NCBI GenBank assembly: GCA_030524705.1
Contig: JAUNGD010000006.1
Span: 1 to 64,000 of the forward strand
DNA: 64,000 nt
Reading direction: 5' to 3'
Source of the DNA: Lachnospiraceae bacterium
GTDB lineage: Bacteria; Bacillota; Clostridia; Lachnospirales; Lachnospiraceae
Part shown: positions 17,884 to 26,699 of the stretch, piece after piece
How the letters are laid out: the number at the start of each line of letters is the position of its first letter
Position numbering within the stretch: position 1 is the stretch's first letter
Notes under the pieces: generated by a model
Told to the model about the DNA's origin: nothing
What the model saw: the letters and a program-made list of their open reading frames with translations, nothing else
Database searches by the model: none
Translations under genes and position numbers: made by a program

Positions 17884-19671
17884 ATGAAAGAAATGAAAGA
17901 AAAAATGATTTCCAGAATCAGCAATTATTCCCTGCGAAAAAAGATTACGGCAATCGCAGTTTTTTCCAGTTCTCTGATCGCTATTGTCTCCATCGCATGC
18001 ATTGTCATGACAGTAGGATCCGGAAATGCGCTGATCTATCGGGCACTTGCCGGTTCCCTCAGCTATACGGCCTCTGATATATCATCGAAAATATCCAGCA
18101 TCGAGTCCATGACGAATTTGATTATATCAAACAGTGACGTGCGCCAGAACCTGATCATTCTTTTAGATGAGGATTATGAAATTAAAAAGAAAAACGCCAA
18201 AAGTACGCTGGAGCGTCTGCTGACCTCCTATCAGCAAACGTATAAAAACCAGAATATTTCTTATATCAGTATTTATTCCAACGACATCAATGTAACCAGC
18301 TACGAGCCCGCCGCCTCCTCCACCCCGGAGCATATTCATACCAGGGTGATCGCCGAGACGAAGTCAAATTCCGGTTATCCTGTCTGGGATACCAGCTTTT
18401 GCAATACCCACGGACTTTTTCTCGGCCGTGAATCACGGCAGGTAAAGCACCTGTCGTACCGTACCCTCGGAACGGTGGTGGTATCCGTTGACCTTCAGAA
18501 CCTGATCGACACCAGCACGGAATCCGTCATCCTTTCAGACGACATCCAATACATTCTGATGGATCAGGATGGAAAAGTGTTCTATCATCCAGAGGCCTTT
18601 TCCCTAAAACAGGCCACCGAGATTTCCCGCCAGATCACCTCAGACTATCAGGTGCTGGATGTGGATTCCACCTCATATTTCGCGGTGAAGGGGAACCTGT
18701 CCGCAAATGACTGGCAGTATATTTGCCTGTTTCCCTACAAGGAAATGGCGGCCGCCATCCACACCACGGAGCTCGTTGTATGTATGCTGATCGTTGTCAC
18801 CATGGCCCTGGTCCTTCTGGTCACCCGTTATCTGACTAAGCTTATCGTATCGGATATTTCCATGCTGGTACAGAAAATGACTGCATTTTCCAACAGCGAC
18901 GCCATGGATTTTGAAATATGCACTGCATCCCAGGAACGCACCGACGAGATCGGCATGCTGCACACCTATTTCGACGATATGGTCCGCCAGACGCAAAACC
19001 TGATCCAGCAGAATTATATCAGCGAAATTTTATCAAAGGAGGCCCAGCTAAAGGCACTGGAAAACCAGATCAATCCTCATTTTCTTTATAATACGCTGGA
19101 GTCTGTGAACTGGCGCGCCAAGGCCATCGGCGAAACCGAAATCTCCGCTATGGTAGAGGCCCTGGGAAGTCTTCTTCGGGAGACCATCAGCGCCAAAGAA
19201 AAAATGTATTCTCTGCGCCATGAATTGAAAATCGTCGTCGATTACATGACCATCCAGAAAATACGGTACGGCAACCGGCTGCAGTATCATGAAAATGTTC
19301 CTGAAAGCCTGATGGAGCTGCAGCTGCCGCCTCTGACGATACAGCCGCTGGTGGAAAACGCCATCTATTATGCGCTGGAGGAGGTTATCGGAACGTGCCA
19401 CATTGAAGTGACCGGAAGGGAAACGGAGAACCGTTGTATCATATCAATAAGAAACGACGGCTCTCAATTTGAAGATCATATTCTGGAAAAGCTGCAGGAC
19501 GGAACGGCTTTGGTACACGGCTTTGGAATTGGGATTTTGAATATCCACAAACGAATTCAGATTGTTTACGGCCCTGAATACGGGCTGGAGCTCTGCAACG
19601 AAGATGAAGATACCGCAGTAGTAAATATTTATCTGCCTGGAGGAAATTATGATAAAACTGCTAATTGTTGA
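17884..19671 (+). CDS. YesM-type sensor histidine kinase
   Basis: This 595-residue membrane kinase has a first transmembrane helix near residues 20-45, an extracellular sensing region of about 250 residues, and a second helix near residues 295-315 (VVCMLIVVTMALVLLV). A HAMP-like linker follows, then the His_kinase domain with NQINPHFLYNTLE, whose His399 is the predicted phosphorylation site, and an ATPase domain with PPLTIQPLVENAI and GFGIGILN. YesM kinases usually sense extracellular sugars, sometimes through binding proteins, and drive the adjacent transporter. It overlaps the response regulator by 23 bases and is divergent from the sugar ABC operon. Confidence 0.93.
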   Translation: MKEMKEKMISRISNYSLRKKITAIAVFSSSLIAIVSIACIVMTVGSGNALIYRALAGSLSYTASDISSKISSIESMTNLIISNSDVRQNLIILLDEDYEIKKKNAKSTLERLLTSYQQTYKNQNISYISIYSNDINVTSYEPAASSTPEHIHTRVIAETKSNSGYPVWDTSFCNTHGLFLGRESRQVKHLSYRTLGTVVVSVDLQNLIDTSTESVILSDDIQYILMDQDGKVFYHPEAFSLKQATEISRQITSDYQVLDVDSTSYFAVKGNLSANDWQYICLFPYKEMAAAIHTTELVVCMLIVVTMALVLLVTRYLTKLIVSDISMLVQKMTAFSNSDAMDFEICTASQERTDEIGMLHTYFDDMVRQTQNLIQQNYISEILSKEAQLKALENQINPHFLYNTLESVNWRAKAIGETEISAMVEALGSLLRETISAKEKMYSLRHELKIVVDYMTIQKIRYGNRLQYHENVPESLMELQLPPLTIQPLVENAIYYALEEVIGTCHIEVTGRETENRCIISIRNDGSQFEDHILEKLQDGTALVHGFGIGILNIHKRIQIVYGPEYGLELCNEDEDTAVVNIYLPGGNYDKTANC

Positions 19672-21196
19672 CGATGAACGGATTATCCGCGAGACCATCG
19701 CGTCCCTGATCGACTGGAACGCCCTGGGAATGACGGTGATCGGCACCGCCGAAAACGGAATTGAAGCTTACAACATGATTCTTGACGAGTACCCGGAAAT
19801 TATTCTTACGGACATTAAAATGCCCGGCTTCAGCGGCCTTGACCTGATCCAGCGTATCAAGGAAATCTCTCCTGAAACCCAGTTTGTGATCCTGTCCGGC
19901 TACGGCGAGTTTGAATATGCCCAGCGGGCCATGCAGTACGGAGTCAAGCATTATCTTTTAAAGCCCTGCAACGAGGAGCAGATCATCGCCAGCCTGACCT
20001 CGGCAAAGACCGACTACCTGAAGGCCGCCGCTGCAAAGGATCCCACTGCAAACAGCTCTGCGCTTATGAAGCAGATGATCATGAAAAATATTCTTGCCTC
20101 TGCGCTGCAGGAGCCGCTTCCCGCAACCGAAGCCATACTGCCTCCCTACGAAAATTACATAAGCATCACCCAGACCAGCTACACGCTTTTTTACGTTTAT
20201 TATATTGAAAATGAGAATTTTCTTTTTGTATATGAAGAATTAAAAAAGAGGACAGAGCGCGCCTTATCAGATGATTTTCCGCTGTATGCCTTTTACGTAA
20301 AAGGTACTTTTATTTTTTTCTATCCCTCAGACGATTCCCTGTCCTCTTCGGTGCAGGATTTTCTGATAGGTCTGAAGGAGCTTCCCATCGGCAGGCTTTC
20401 GGAATACCGGAAGGTAAGCTTTGACAATCTTCCCCTGCTGATTTCCGAGCTGACCCGGCATATCCGGCATTATGAGAGCATTTACCAGATGGACGGCCAC
20501 GCCGTACTGCCGATTTATAATCACAACAGCGTAATAAAAGAAATGTATCAGGCCATGGAGCAGGCCTTCTCTGTGGAGGGCGAAGGTACTGAGGAGGCTT
20601 TAAGCAATCTGTTTCGGTTAATTGACGATATTTCTGATCTGTATCTGCTAAAGCAGCAGGCCTCCTCCCTGGTGATCCAGGCCGTATCGAAGCAGGCCTC
20701 CCCGGATATGAGCGACGCAATGCAATATCTGGTAAACGTACATCAGCTGCAGAGCTGTGATTCGGTGCGGCTGTCGCTGCGGGCAAAGCTTACCGAGTAT
20801 TTCAACAGCTACCATGCCTCCCTTTCGCCCTCCAGCCTCAGTCAGCGGATCATCACCTACACGGAGCAGAATCTGGAAAAGCCGGGGCTGTCTCTGAAAT
20901 GGCTGGCAGAAAATTATCTGTTCATGAATGTCGATTATATCAGCAAGCGCTTTGCAAAGGAAACTGGCCTGAAGTTCTCTAAATACCTGAACGACCTGCG
21001 TATTCAGAAGGCAAAATACTATATGGAAGCAGGAAGCTACACGATCCATGAAATCGCAGAGCTGGTGGGCTGCGGGCAAAATCCGCAGTATTTCAGCCAG
21101 ATCTTCAAAAAAAATACCGGGCTCTCCCCCAGTCAGTACCTGTCTGCACTGCATGAGCCTGACGATGGGGAAGACTGCACAGAGGACTCGCCGTAA
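19649..21196 (+). CDS. YesN-type response regulator with AraC DNA-binding domain
   Basis: This 515-residue regulator has an N-terminal receiver domain with acidic VDDE residues, phospho-acceptor Asp55 in LTDIKMPG and the conserved Lys in YLLKPC. A middle region of about 280 residues follows, then a C-terminal AraC helix-turn-helix pair (SLKWLAENYLFMNVDYISKRF and IHEIAELVG... FKKNTGLSPSQY). GGAGG 5 bases before ATG sits inside the kinase gene. With the kinase it probably activates the divergent sugar ABC operon from the 225-base gap at 17659-17883. Confidence 0.93.
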   Translation: MIKLLIVDDERIIRETIASLIDWNALGMTVIGTAENGIEAYNMILDEYPEIILTDIKMPGFSGLDLIQRIKEISPETQFVILSGYGEFEYAQRAMQYGVKHYLLKPCNEEQIIASLTSAKTDYLKAAAAKDPTANSSALMKQMIMKNILASALQEPLPATEAILPPYENYISITQTSYTLFYVYYIENENFLFVYEELKKRTERALSDDFPLYAFYVKGTFIFFYPSDDSLSSSVQDFLIGLKELPIGRLSEYRKVSFDNLPLLISELTRHIRHYESIYQMDGHAVLPIYNHNSVIKEMYQAMEQAFSVEGEGTEEALSNLFRLIDDISDLYLLKQQASSLVIQAVSKQASPDMSDAMQYLVNVHQLQSCDSVRLSLRAKLTEYFNSYHASLSPSSLSQRIITYTEQNLEKPGLSLKWLAENYLFMNVDYISKRFAKETGLKFSKYLNDLRIQKAKYYMEAGSYTIHEIAELVGCGQNPQYFSQIFKKNTGLSPSQYLSALHEPDDGEDCTEDSP

Positions 21197-21268
21197 TGCG
21201 GCCCTTGCCGCTTTTGGCTCCTGCTTTTGGGATTCTGCTTCTGTCTCTGTGTTAGCCCGGTCTTTGCT

Positions 21269-22255
21269 TTATTTATCTGCTTCGTAGAAGATGCCCCAGC
21301 CCTTTCGGGTCTCCTCGATCAGCGCCGTGATCCTTCTGGACTCTTCATGGGTAAAATGAGCGCACTCCTTTTCCCCTGCCGCAAGGCATTTCTGTACCTC
21401 CTGGATTTCGTACTGGAAGCCTGTGGCGGGATAAAGCTCCTCCGCCTCTTCCTTTGTCCCGTCGTTCAGCAGCAGCGTAGCCGTGGTGGGATGCCAGAAC
21501 TCCGGCCCGATCTGGATGCGGCCCTTCTCTCCCACAATCTCCGTCACCGGGGTGCTGATCTGGTTGAAGGCCCCGCTTAAAAACGCGGCCTCGCCGTTTT
21601 CATACGTAAGCATCAGATGGCAGCTCTCGTCCACCTCGCCGTTGGACTGCATCGTTGAGAATACGTCCTTCGGCCCCTGGGGAAATACGAGATACGCCAT
21701 TGCCAGGGCATAGATTCCCACATCCCGCAGAGAACCGCCCGCATGTTTGATACCGCCCTTCCAGGGCTGCCACTCATCCATGGAGGGTTTGATGTCAAAG
21801 GCAGAATGCACCGCCAGAGGCTTTCCGAGCTTTCCCTGCGCGATCCATTTCCGGGCAGTCTTCACCGCCGGGAAGCACCGGGTCCACATTCCCTCCATCA
21901 AAAACAGATCCTTCTCCTGCGCTTTCGCCAGCACAGCCTCCAGCTGCTTCATGTTGTCCACCATGGGCTTCTCGCTGAGCACCGGGACGCCGTGCTCCAG
22001 AGCCGTCATGATGTACGAGTAATGGCAGTCGTTGGGAATTCCGATATACACGATGTCAATCTCTTCCTTTTCCAGCATCTCCTCAAAATCCGTATAAACC
22101 GCCGCCGCACCGTACTTCCCGGCAAATTTCTCCGCGTTCTCCTGCGTCCTGGAAACCACGGCCTGCAGCACCGCGTCCTCCACCACCTGCATGCCGGATG
22201 CAAATTCATTTGTGATATACCCGGTGCCGACAATCGCCCATTTTGTTACGCTCAT
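21269..22255 (-). CDS. Gfo/Idh/MocA-family NAD(P)-dependent oxidoreductase
   Basis: This 328-residue enzyme has an N-terminal Rossmann fold with WAIVGTGYI as the dinucleotide loop, then IGIPNDCHY and the SEKPM motif (Lys is catalytic in this family). The C-terminal domain contains GGSLRDVGIYAL, close to trans-dihydrodiol dehydrogenase-like members. The start at 22255 has AAGGAGG 8 bases upstream and is chosen over an ATG six codons earlier. It converges with the regulator gene and stands alone. The substrate is probably a sugar or cyclitol, but it is not determined by sequence. Confidence 0.9.
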   Translation of the reverse strand: MSVTKWAIVGTGYITNEFASGMQVVEDAVLQAVVSRTQENAEKFAGKYGAAAVYTDFEEMLEKEEIDIVYIGIPNDCHYSYIMTALEHGVPVLSEKPMVDNMKQLEAVLAKAQEKDLFLMEGMWTRCFPAVKTARKWIAQGKLGKPLAVHSAFDIKPSMDEWQPWKGGIKHAGGSLRDVGIYALAMAYLVFPQGPKDVFSTMQSNGEVDESCHLMLTYENGEAAFLSGAFNQISTPVTEIVGEKGRIQIGPEFWHPTTATLLLNDGTKEEAEELYPATGFQYEIQEVQKCLAAGEKECAHFTHEESRRITALIEETRKGWGIFYEADK

Positions 22256-22420
22256 AATGTATCCTCCTTCCAAAATACAAGCTCAAATTATTTTTCTTAT
22301 TTTACCCTTCAGCTTTATTCATCCTTCTGAATTCCGGCTGCAAATACTGCCTCATCCTTTTTCTCATAGACAGATTATAGCATGCTTCCCATGGACCGAC
22401 AATTCCTTTATATAAGTCCA

Positions 22421-22477
22421 GTCTCAAAGTAGAGACAGACGGGCTGCCGGCAGACCATCTGTCTATGCTTTTGAGAC
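22421..22477. other. Long imperfect inverted repeat in the gap 22256-22647
   Basis: Arms of about 23 bases begin GTCTCAAA and end TTTTGAGAC, with matching inner parts GAGACAGACGG and CCATCTGTCTATG around a GC-rich centre containing GCCGGC. There is no T run on either side, so it is not a standard terminator. The rest of this 392-base gap holds only the HicB promoter and no convincing frame. Confidence 0.5.
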
Positions 22478-22569
22478 GACAACACGTATGAGGAAGCAGG
22501 TATGAAAGTGTTTGGAAACTCCGCAGCGATCCCCGCACAAACATTTCGCAGACAACTCTAATCCCTCCC

Positions 22570-22599
22570 TTGACGTTTTCTGTAAAAAAAGAATATAAT
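22570..22599 (+). promoter_or_regulatory. Promoter of the HicB-like gene and ABC exporter
   Basis: TTGACG (22570-22575) and a perfect TATAAT (22594-22599) are 18 bases apart and lie 49 bases before the HicB-like start codon. It likely drives the three-gene run hicB-like, exporter A, exporter B. Confidence 0.7.
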
Positions 22600-22647
22600 G
22601 TCTGTGGCTTTAATAAAAATATGCAGAAAGAAAGTTGAGGTGTTTTT

Positions 22648-22926
22648 ATGAAATTCATATATCCTGCAATCATCAAGAAGACGGACTCCGGCAGCTTCCG
22701 GGCCACCTTCCCGGACCTTGCCTGCTGCACGGCAGAGGGAGACACCGTGGAAGAGACCGTAGACCGTGCAAACGAAGCCGCTTACGACTGGATTTATCTT
22801 GAATTATCAGAGGAAGGCGGACATCTGCCCCCGGTCACAGACATCCATGATTTAAACACAGAGGAGGGAGACATCGTCCGAAACATCTGCGTAAATGTTC
22901 GCCTTACAGATGGCTGGGACGAATAG
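22648..22926 (+). CDS. HicB-like antitoxin-fold protein without a HicA partner
   Basis: This 92-residue protein has the HicB partial RNase-H-like fold: an opening KFIYPAIIKKTD, then GSFRATFPDLACCTAEGDTVEETVDRANEAA, the classic sequence of HicB_like antitoxins. No HicA toxin (a small double-stranded-RNA-binding protein) is visible before or after it, and it lacks the C-terminal ribbon-helix-helix or helix-turn-helix that longer HicB proteins use to bind DNA. It is followed 4 bases later by an ABC exporter gene, so it may belong to that operon. It may be an orphan antitoxin or a small regulator, and the function is not established. Confidence 0.8.
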   Translation: MKFIYPAIIKKTDSGSFRATFPDLACCTAEGDTVEETVDRANEAAYDWIYLELSEEGGHLPPVTDIHDLNTEEGDIVRNICVNVRLTDGWDE

Positions 22927-22929
22927 CTT

Positions 22930-24681
22930 ATGGTTCATACTATATTAAAAGAGGTCAAAGAGTACAAGCGTGCATCTTTGGTCACTCCGGCATTTATGGT
23001 ACTGGAGGTGCTGATGGAAACGCTGATTCCTTTTTTGATGGCATCCATCATTGATCACGGCGTCAACGCCGGTGATATCGGCCATATTTACCGGACGGGC
23101 GGATTGATGATCGTGGCAGCCTCCATCGGTCTTTTTTCTGGAATGGCCGGCGGCCGGTTCGGTGCAAAGGCATCCGCCGGTCTGGCCAAAAATCTCCGGG
23201 AGACCACCTTCAACCACATTCAGACATTTTCTTTTTCAAATATTGACAAATTCAGCACCGCCGGTCTGGTGACTCGTCTGACCACAGATATTACAAACAT
23301 CCAAAATGCTTACCAGATGGTACTCCGCATGGCAATGCGGGCTCCGTCCACGATGATCTGCGCGCTGGTCATGGCGTTTACCATCAACGCGCGGCTGGCC
23401 AGCATTTATCTCGCGGCGGTTCTGTTTCTCGGCGTGATCCTCTTTTTCATTCTCCGCCACGCCACCCGGTATTTCCGCATGGCGTTTCCAAAGTATGACG
23501 AGCTGAACGCTTCCATTCAGGAAAATGTCTCCGCCATCCGGGTGGTCAAAGCCTACGTCCGGGAGGATCATGAAACGGACAAATTCAAAAAAGCCAGTGA
23601 AAACATTTACCGGATCTTTATAAGGGCAGAACGCAACGTCATTGTCAACGCGCCTCTGATGCAGTTTACCGTCTATACCTGCATCATCCTGATCAGCTGG
23701 ATCGGCGCAAAAATGATTGTCTCCTCTTCGCTCACCACCGGAGAGCTGATGAGCCTTCTGGCCTACTGTATGAATATTCTGATGAGTCTTATGATGCTGT
23801 CCATGGTATTCGTTATGATTTCCATGAGCACGGCCAGCATGGAGCGTATCAGCGAGGTGCTGAATGAAGAAAGCGACCTTTCCAATCCTGAGCATCCTGT
23901 TATGCAGGTGGAGGACGGAAGCATTTCCTTCCGTCACGTAGATTTTTCCTATAAAAAGGACAGCCGGGAGCCGGTACTAAAGGATATTGACCTGGAAATC
24001 CGATCCGGCGAGACCATCGGCATCATCGGCGGCACAGGAAGCGCCAAGACCAGTCTCGTCTCCCTCATCAGCCGCCTGTACGACGCGACGTCGGGAGAGG
24101 TCTGTGTGGGCGGCCGGAATGTAAAGGATTACGATATGGAGACTCTGCGCAATCAGGTATCCGTGGTGCTGCAAAGCAACGTGCTGTTCTCCGGCACGAT
24201 CTACGACAATCTTCGCTGGGGTGACAAAAACGCCACTGAGGAGGAATGTCAGGAGGCATGCCGCCTGGCCTGCGCGGATGATTTTATCCGTTCCTTCCCC
24301 CAGGGCTACAATACCTACATCGAGCAGGGCGGAAGCAATGTATCCGGCGGACAGAAGCAGCGTCTGTGTATCGCCCGGGCACTGCTGAAAAAGCCGAAAA
24401 TCCTGATTCTCGACGACAGCACCAGCGCCGTGGATACCGCCACCGACGCAAGGATCCGGCGGGCGTTCCGTGAGGGAATTCCCCACACCACAAAGCTGAT
24501 TATTTCCCAGCGTATTTCCAGCATCCAGGATGCCGACCGTATCATCGTGATGGATGAGGGCCGGATCCACGGCTTCGGCACCCATGAGGAGCTGCTGGCC
24601 TCGAATGAGATTTACCGTGAGGTATACGAATCCCAGACCAAGGGCGGCGGTGATTTTGATGAAAAGGCAGGTGAATTGTAA
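22930..24681 (+). CDS. Heterodimeric ABC exporter subunit with degenerate catalytic site
   Basis: This 583-residue half-transporter has six membrane helices (about residues 15-300) and a C-terminal ATPase domain. Walker A is GGTGSAKTS and the signature VSGGQKQR is canonical. Walker B reads LILDDSTSAVD, with Asp where the catalytic Glu belongs, and the switch His is replaced by Gln in ISQRIS. These are marks of the degenerate half of heterodimeric exporters such as BmrC/D, LmrC/D and TM287/288. It shares one base (TAATG) with the next gene, its partner. Likely exports drugs, lipids or peptides, but the substrate is unknown. Confidence 0.93.
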   Translation: MVHTILKEVKEYKRASLVTPAFMVLEVLMETLIPFLMASIIDHGVNAGDIGHIYRTGGLMIVAASIGLFSGMAGGRFGAKASAGLAKNLRETTFNHIQTFSFSNIDKFSTAGLVTRLTTDITNIQNAYQMVLRMAMRAPSTMICALVMAFTINARLASIYLAAVLFLGVILFFILRHATRYFRMAFPKYDELNASIQENVSAIRVVKAYVREDHETDKFKKASENIYRIFIRAERNVIVNAPLMQFTVYTCIILISWIGAKMIVSSSLTTGELMSLLAYCMNILMSLMMLSMVFVMISMSTASMERISEVLNEESDLSNPEHPVMQVEDGSISFRHVDFSYKKDSREPVLKDIDLEIRSGETIGIIGGTGSAKTSLVSLISRLYDATSGEVCVGGRNVKDYDMETLRNQVSVVLQSNVLFSGTIYDNLRWGDKNATEEECQEACRLACADDFIRSFPQGYNTYIEQGGSNVSGGQKQRLCIARALLKKPKILILDDSTSAVDTATDARIRRAFREGIPHTTKLIISQRISSIQDADRIIVMDEGRIHGFGTHEELLASNEIYREVYESQTKGGGDFDEKAGEL

Positions 24682-26585
24682 TGGCCGGTCCAATGAACCG
24701 TGTTCCAAGAGGCGTGAAGCCCCAGGTAAAGAATCCCGGAAAGCTGCTTATGCGCCTGATGCGTTACATATTCCGGGATTATAAGGTACACTGTATTTTG
24801 GTATTTCTGCTGATTTTTGCAGGAGTCATTGCAAACGTTCAGGGAACGATGTTTACAAAGAATCTGATCGACGATTACATCACACCGTTTCTTTTAAGCG
24901 ACGCTCCCGACTTTTCCCCATTGGCCCATGCAATTGCCCGGGTAGCAGCCTTCTACGCCATCGGAGTCTGTTCCACCTACACGTACAACCGGATTATGGT
25001 CAGCGTGACCCAGGGCGTACTCCGGGATCTGCGGAACGATCTGTTTGCACATATGGAAAGGCTTCCGATCAAATACTTTGACACCCATGCCCACGGCGAC
25101 ATCATGTCTGTATATACCAACGACATTGATACACTGCGGCAGATGATCAGCCAGAGCATTCCCCAGGTCATCAACAGTACCTTTACGATTATCAGCGTCT
25201 TCATCAGCATGCTGATCCTGAATATACCGCTCACCCTGGTCACTCTGGTCATGGTCAGCATCATGCTGTTCTGTACGAAACAGGCCACCAAACGAAGCGG
25301 CAAATATTTCATGGAGCAGCAGAAAAACCTCGGTGCGGTAAACGGCTATATCGAGGAAATGATGAAGGGACAGAAGGTCGTCAAGGTGTTCTGTCATGAA
25401 GAGGAAAACAAAAAGAAATTCAAGGAGCTGAACGACCAGCTCTTTGTCAGCGCGGACCGGGCGCATACCTTTGCCAACCTTCTCGGCCCCATCAACGCAC
25501 AGCTTGGCAACATCAGCTACGTGGTCTGCGCCATCGTGGGCGGCGTCCTGGCCCTGAATCACGTGGGCGGCTTCACCCTAGGAGGCCTGGCCAGCTTCCT
25601 GACCTTCAACAAAAGCTTCAACATGCCGATCAACCAGGTAAGCCAGCAGTTCAACGCCATTATCATGGCAATGGCCGGAGCGGACCGTATCTTCCGGCTG
25701 ATGGACGAATCCGCGGAGGTCGATAACGGCTATGTAACACTGGTCAATGCCCGGGAGGAAAACGGCGTGCTGACCGAAAGTGAAGAACGTACCGGTCGCT
25801 GGGCCTGGAAGCATACGCACCAGGCGGACGGCTCCGTGGACTATAAGGAGCTGACGGGGGACGTGGTATTCGACGGCGTGGATTTCGGCTACACCGACGA
25901 AAAGATCGTGCTGCACGACGTAAAGCTGTACGCGACCCCCGGCCAGAAGATTGCTTTCGTGGGCTCCACCGGGGCCGGAAAGACAACGATCACGAACCTG
26001 ATCAACCGTTTCTATGATATTCAGGACGGCAAGATCCGCTATGACGGCATCAACATCAACAAAATCAAAAAGGACGACTTGCGCCGTTCTCTGGGTATCG
26101 TCCTGCAGGACACCCACCTGTTTACGGGTACCGTCAAAGAAAACATACGCTTCGGCAAGCTGGACTCCACCGACGAGGAGGTTATCGCCGCGGCAAAGCT
26201 GGCGGGCGCAGACAGCTTTATCCGGCGCCTGCCCCAGGGCTACGACACGATGCTTACCGGGGACGGCGCCAACCTGAGCCAGGGACAGAGACAGCTTCTG
26301 GCCATCGCCCGGGCGGCCATCGCGGACCCGCCGGTGCTGATCCTGGACGAAGCCACCAGCTCCATCGACACCAGGACAGAGCGTATCGTACAGGAGGGCA
26401 TGGACCGTCTGATGAGCGGCCGCACCACCTTTGTCATCGCTCACCGGCTCTCTACCATCCGCAACGCCGACTGTATCATGGTCCTGGAGCAGGGCCGGAT
26501 CATAGAGCGCGGCACCCATGAACAGCTGCTGGAGGAAAAAGGACGGTATTACCAGTTATATACCGGAAATGCCATCGGTGCTTAA
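24681..26585 (+). CDS. Heterodimeric ABC exporter subunit with canonical Walker B
   Basis: This 634-residue half-transporter has six membrane helices followed by an ATPase domain: Walker A GSTGAGKTT, Walker B LILDEATSSID with the catalytic Glu, and switch His in IAHRLST. The signature reads LSQGQRQ in place of LSGGQ, the complementary change expected when the partner carries the degenerate Walker B. An extra charged stretch of about 40 residues (near residues 350-400) precedes the nucleotide domain. Start and stop overlap the partner gene, so equal synthesis is likely. After the stop, GC-rich palindromes at 26586-26625 could form a weak terminator. Confidence 0.93.
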   Translation: MAGPMNRVPRGVKPQVKNPGKLLMRLMRYIFRDYKVHCILVFLLIFAGVIANVQGTMFTKNLIDDYITPFLLSDAPDFSPLAHAIARVAAFYAIGVCSTYTYNRIMVSVTQGVLRDLRNDLFAHMERLPIKYFDTHAHGDIMSVYTNDIDTLRQMISQSIPQVINSTFTIISVFISMLILNIPLTLVTLVMVSIMLFCTKQATKRSGKYFMEQQKNLGAVNGYIEEMMKGQKVVKVFCHEEENKKKFKELNDQLFVSADRAHTFANLLGPINAQLGNISYVVCAIVGGVLALNHVGGFTLGGLASFLTFNKSFNMPINQVSQQFNAIIMAMAGADRIFRLMDESAEVDNGYVTLVNAREENGVLTESEERTGRWAWKHTHQADGSVDYKELTGDVVFDGVDFGYTDEKIVLHDVKLYATPGQKIAFVGSTGAGKTTITNLINRFYDIQDGKIRYDGININKIKKDDLRRSLGIVLQDTHLFTGTVKENIRFGKLDSTDEEVIAAAKLAGADSFIRRLPQGYDTMLTGDGANLSQGQRQLLAIARAAIADPPVLILDEATSSIDTRTERIVQEGMDRLMSGRTTFVIAHRLSTIRNADCIMVLEQGRIIERGTHEQLLEEKGRYYQLYTGNAIGA

Positions 26586-26699
26586 CTGCGCGCGCAGGAC
26601 TGCGGAAGGCTTTTTCTGACCGCAGCGCTGCGCACCCGCATCCGACATTTTCCGTAGTAATAGCAACCAATCACAAAACAACACGAAAAGGAGAAAGAC

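Noticed and set aside
22302..22745. 147-codon minus-strand frame upstream of the HicB-like gene
   Set aside because: It overlaps the HicB-like gene and its TATAAT promoter, and its composition is unlike a real protein.
22648..22926. HicA-HicB toxin-antitoxin module
   Set aside because: Only the HicB-like half is present; no HicA-sized frame with its dsRBD-like pattern lies on either side.
26586..26625. GC palindromes after the exporter stop (CTGCGCGCGCAG and CTGCGG/CCGCAG)
   Set aside because: Possible weak terminator, but no T run on either strand and too short to call.
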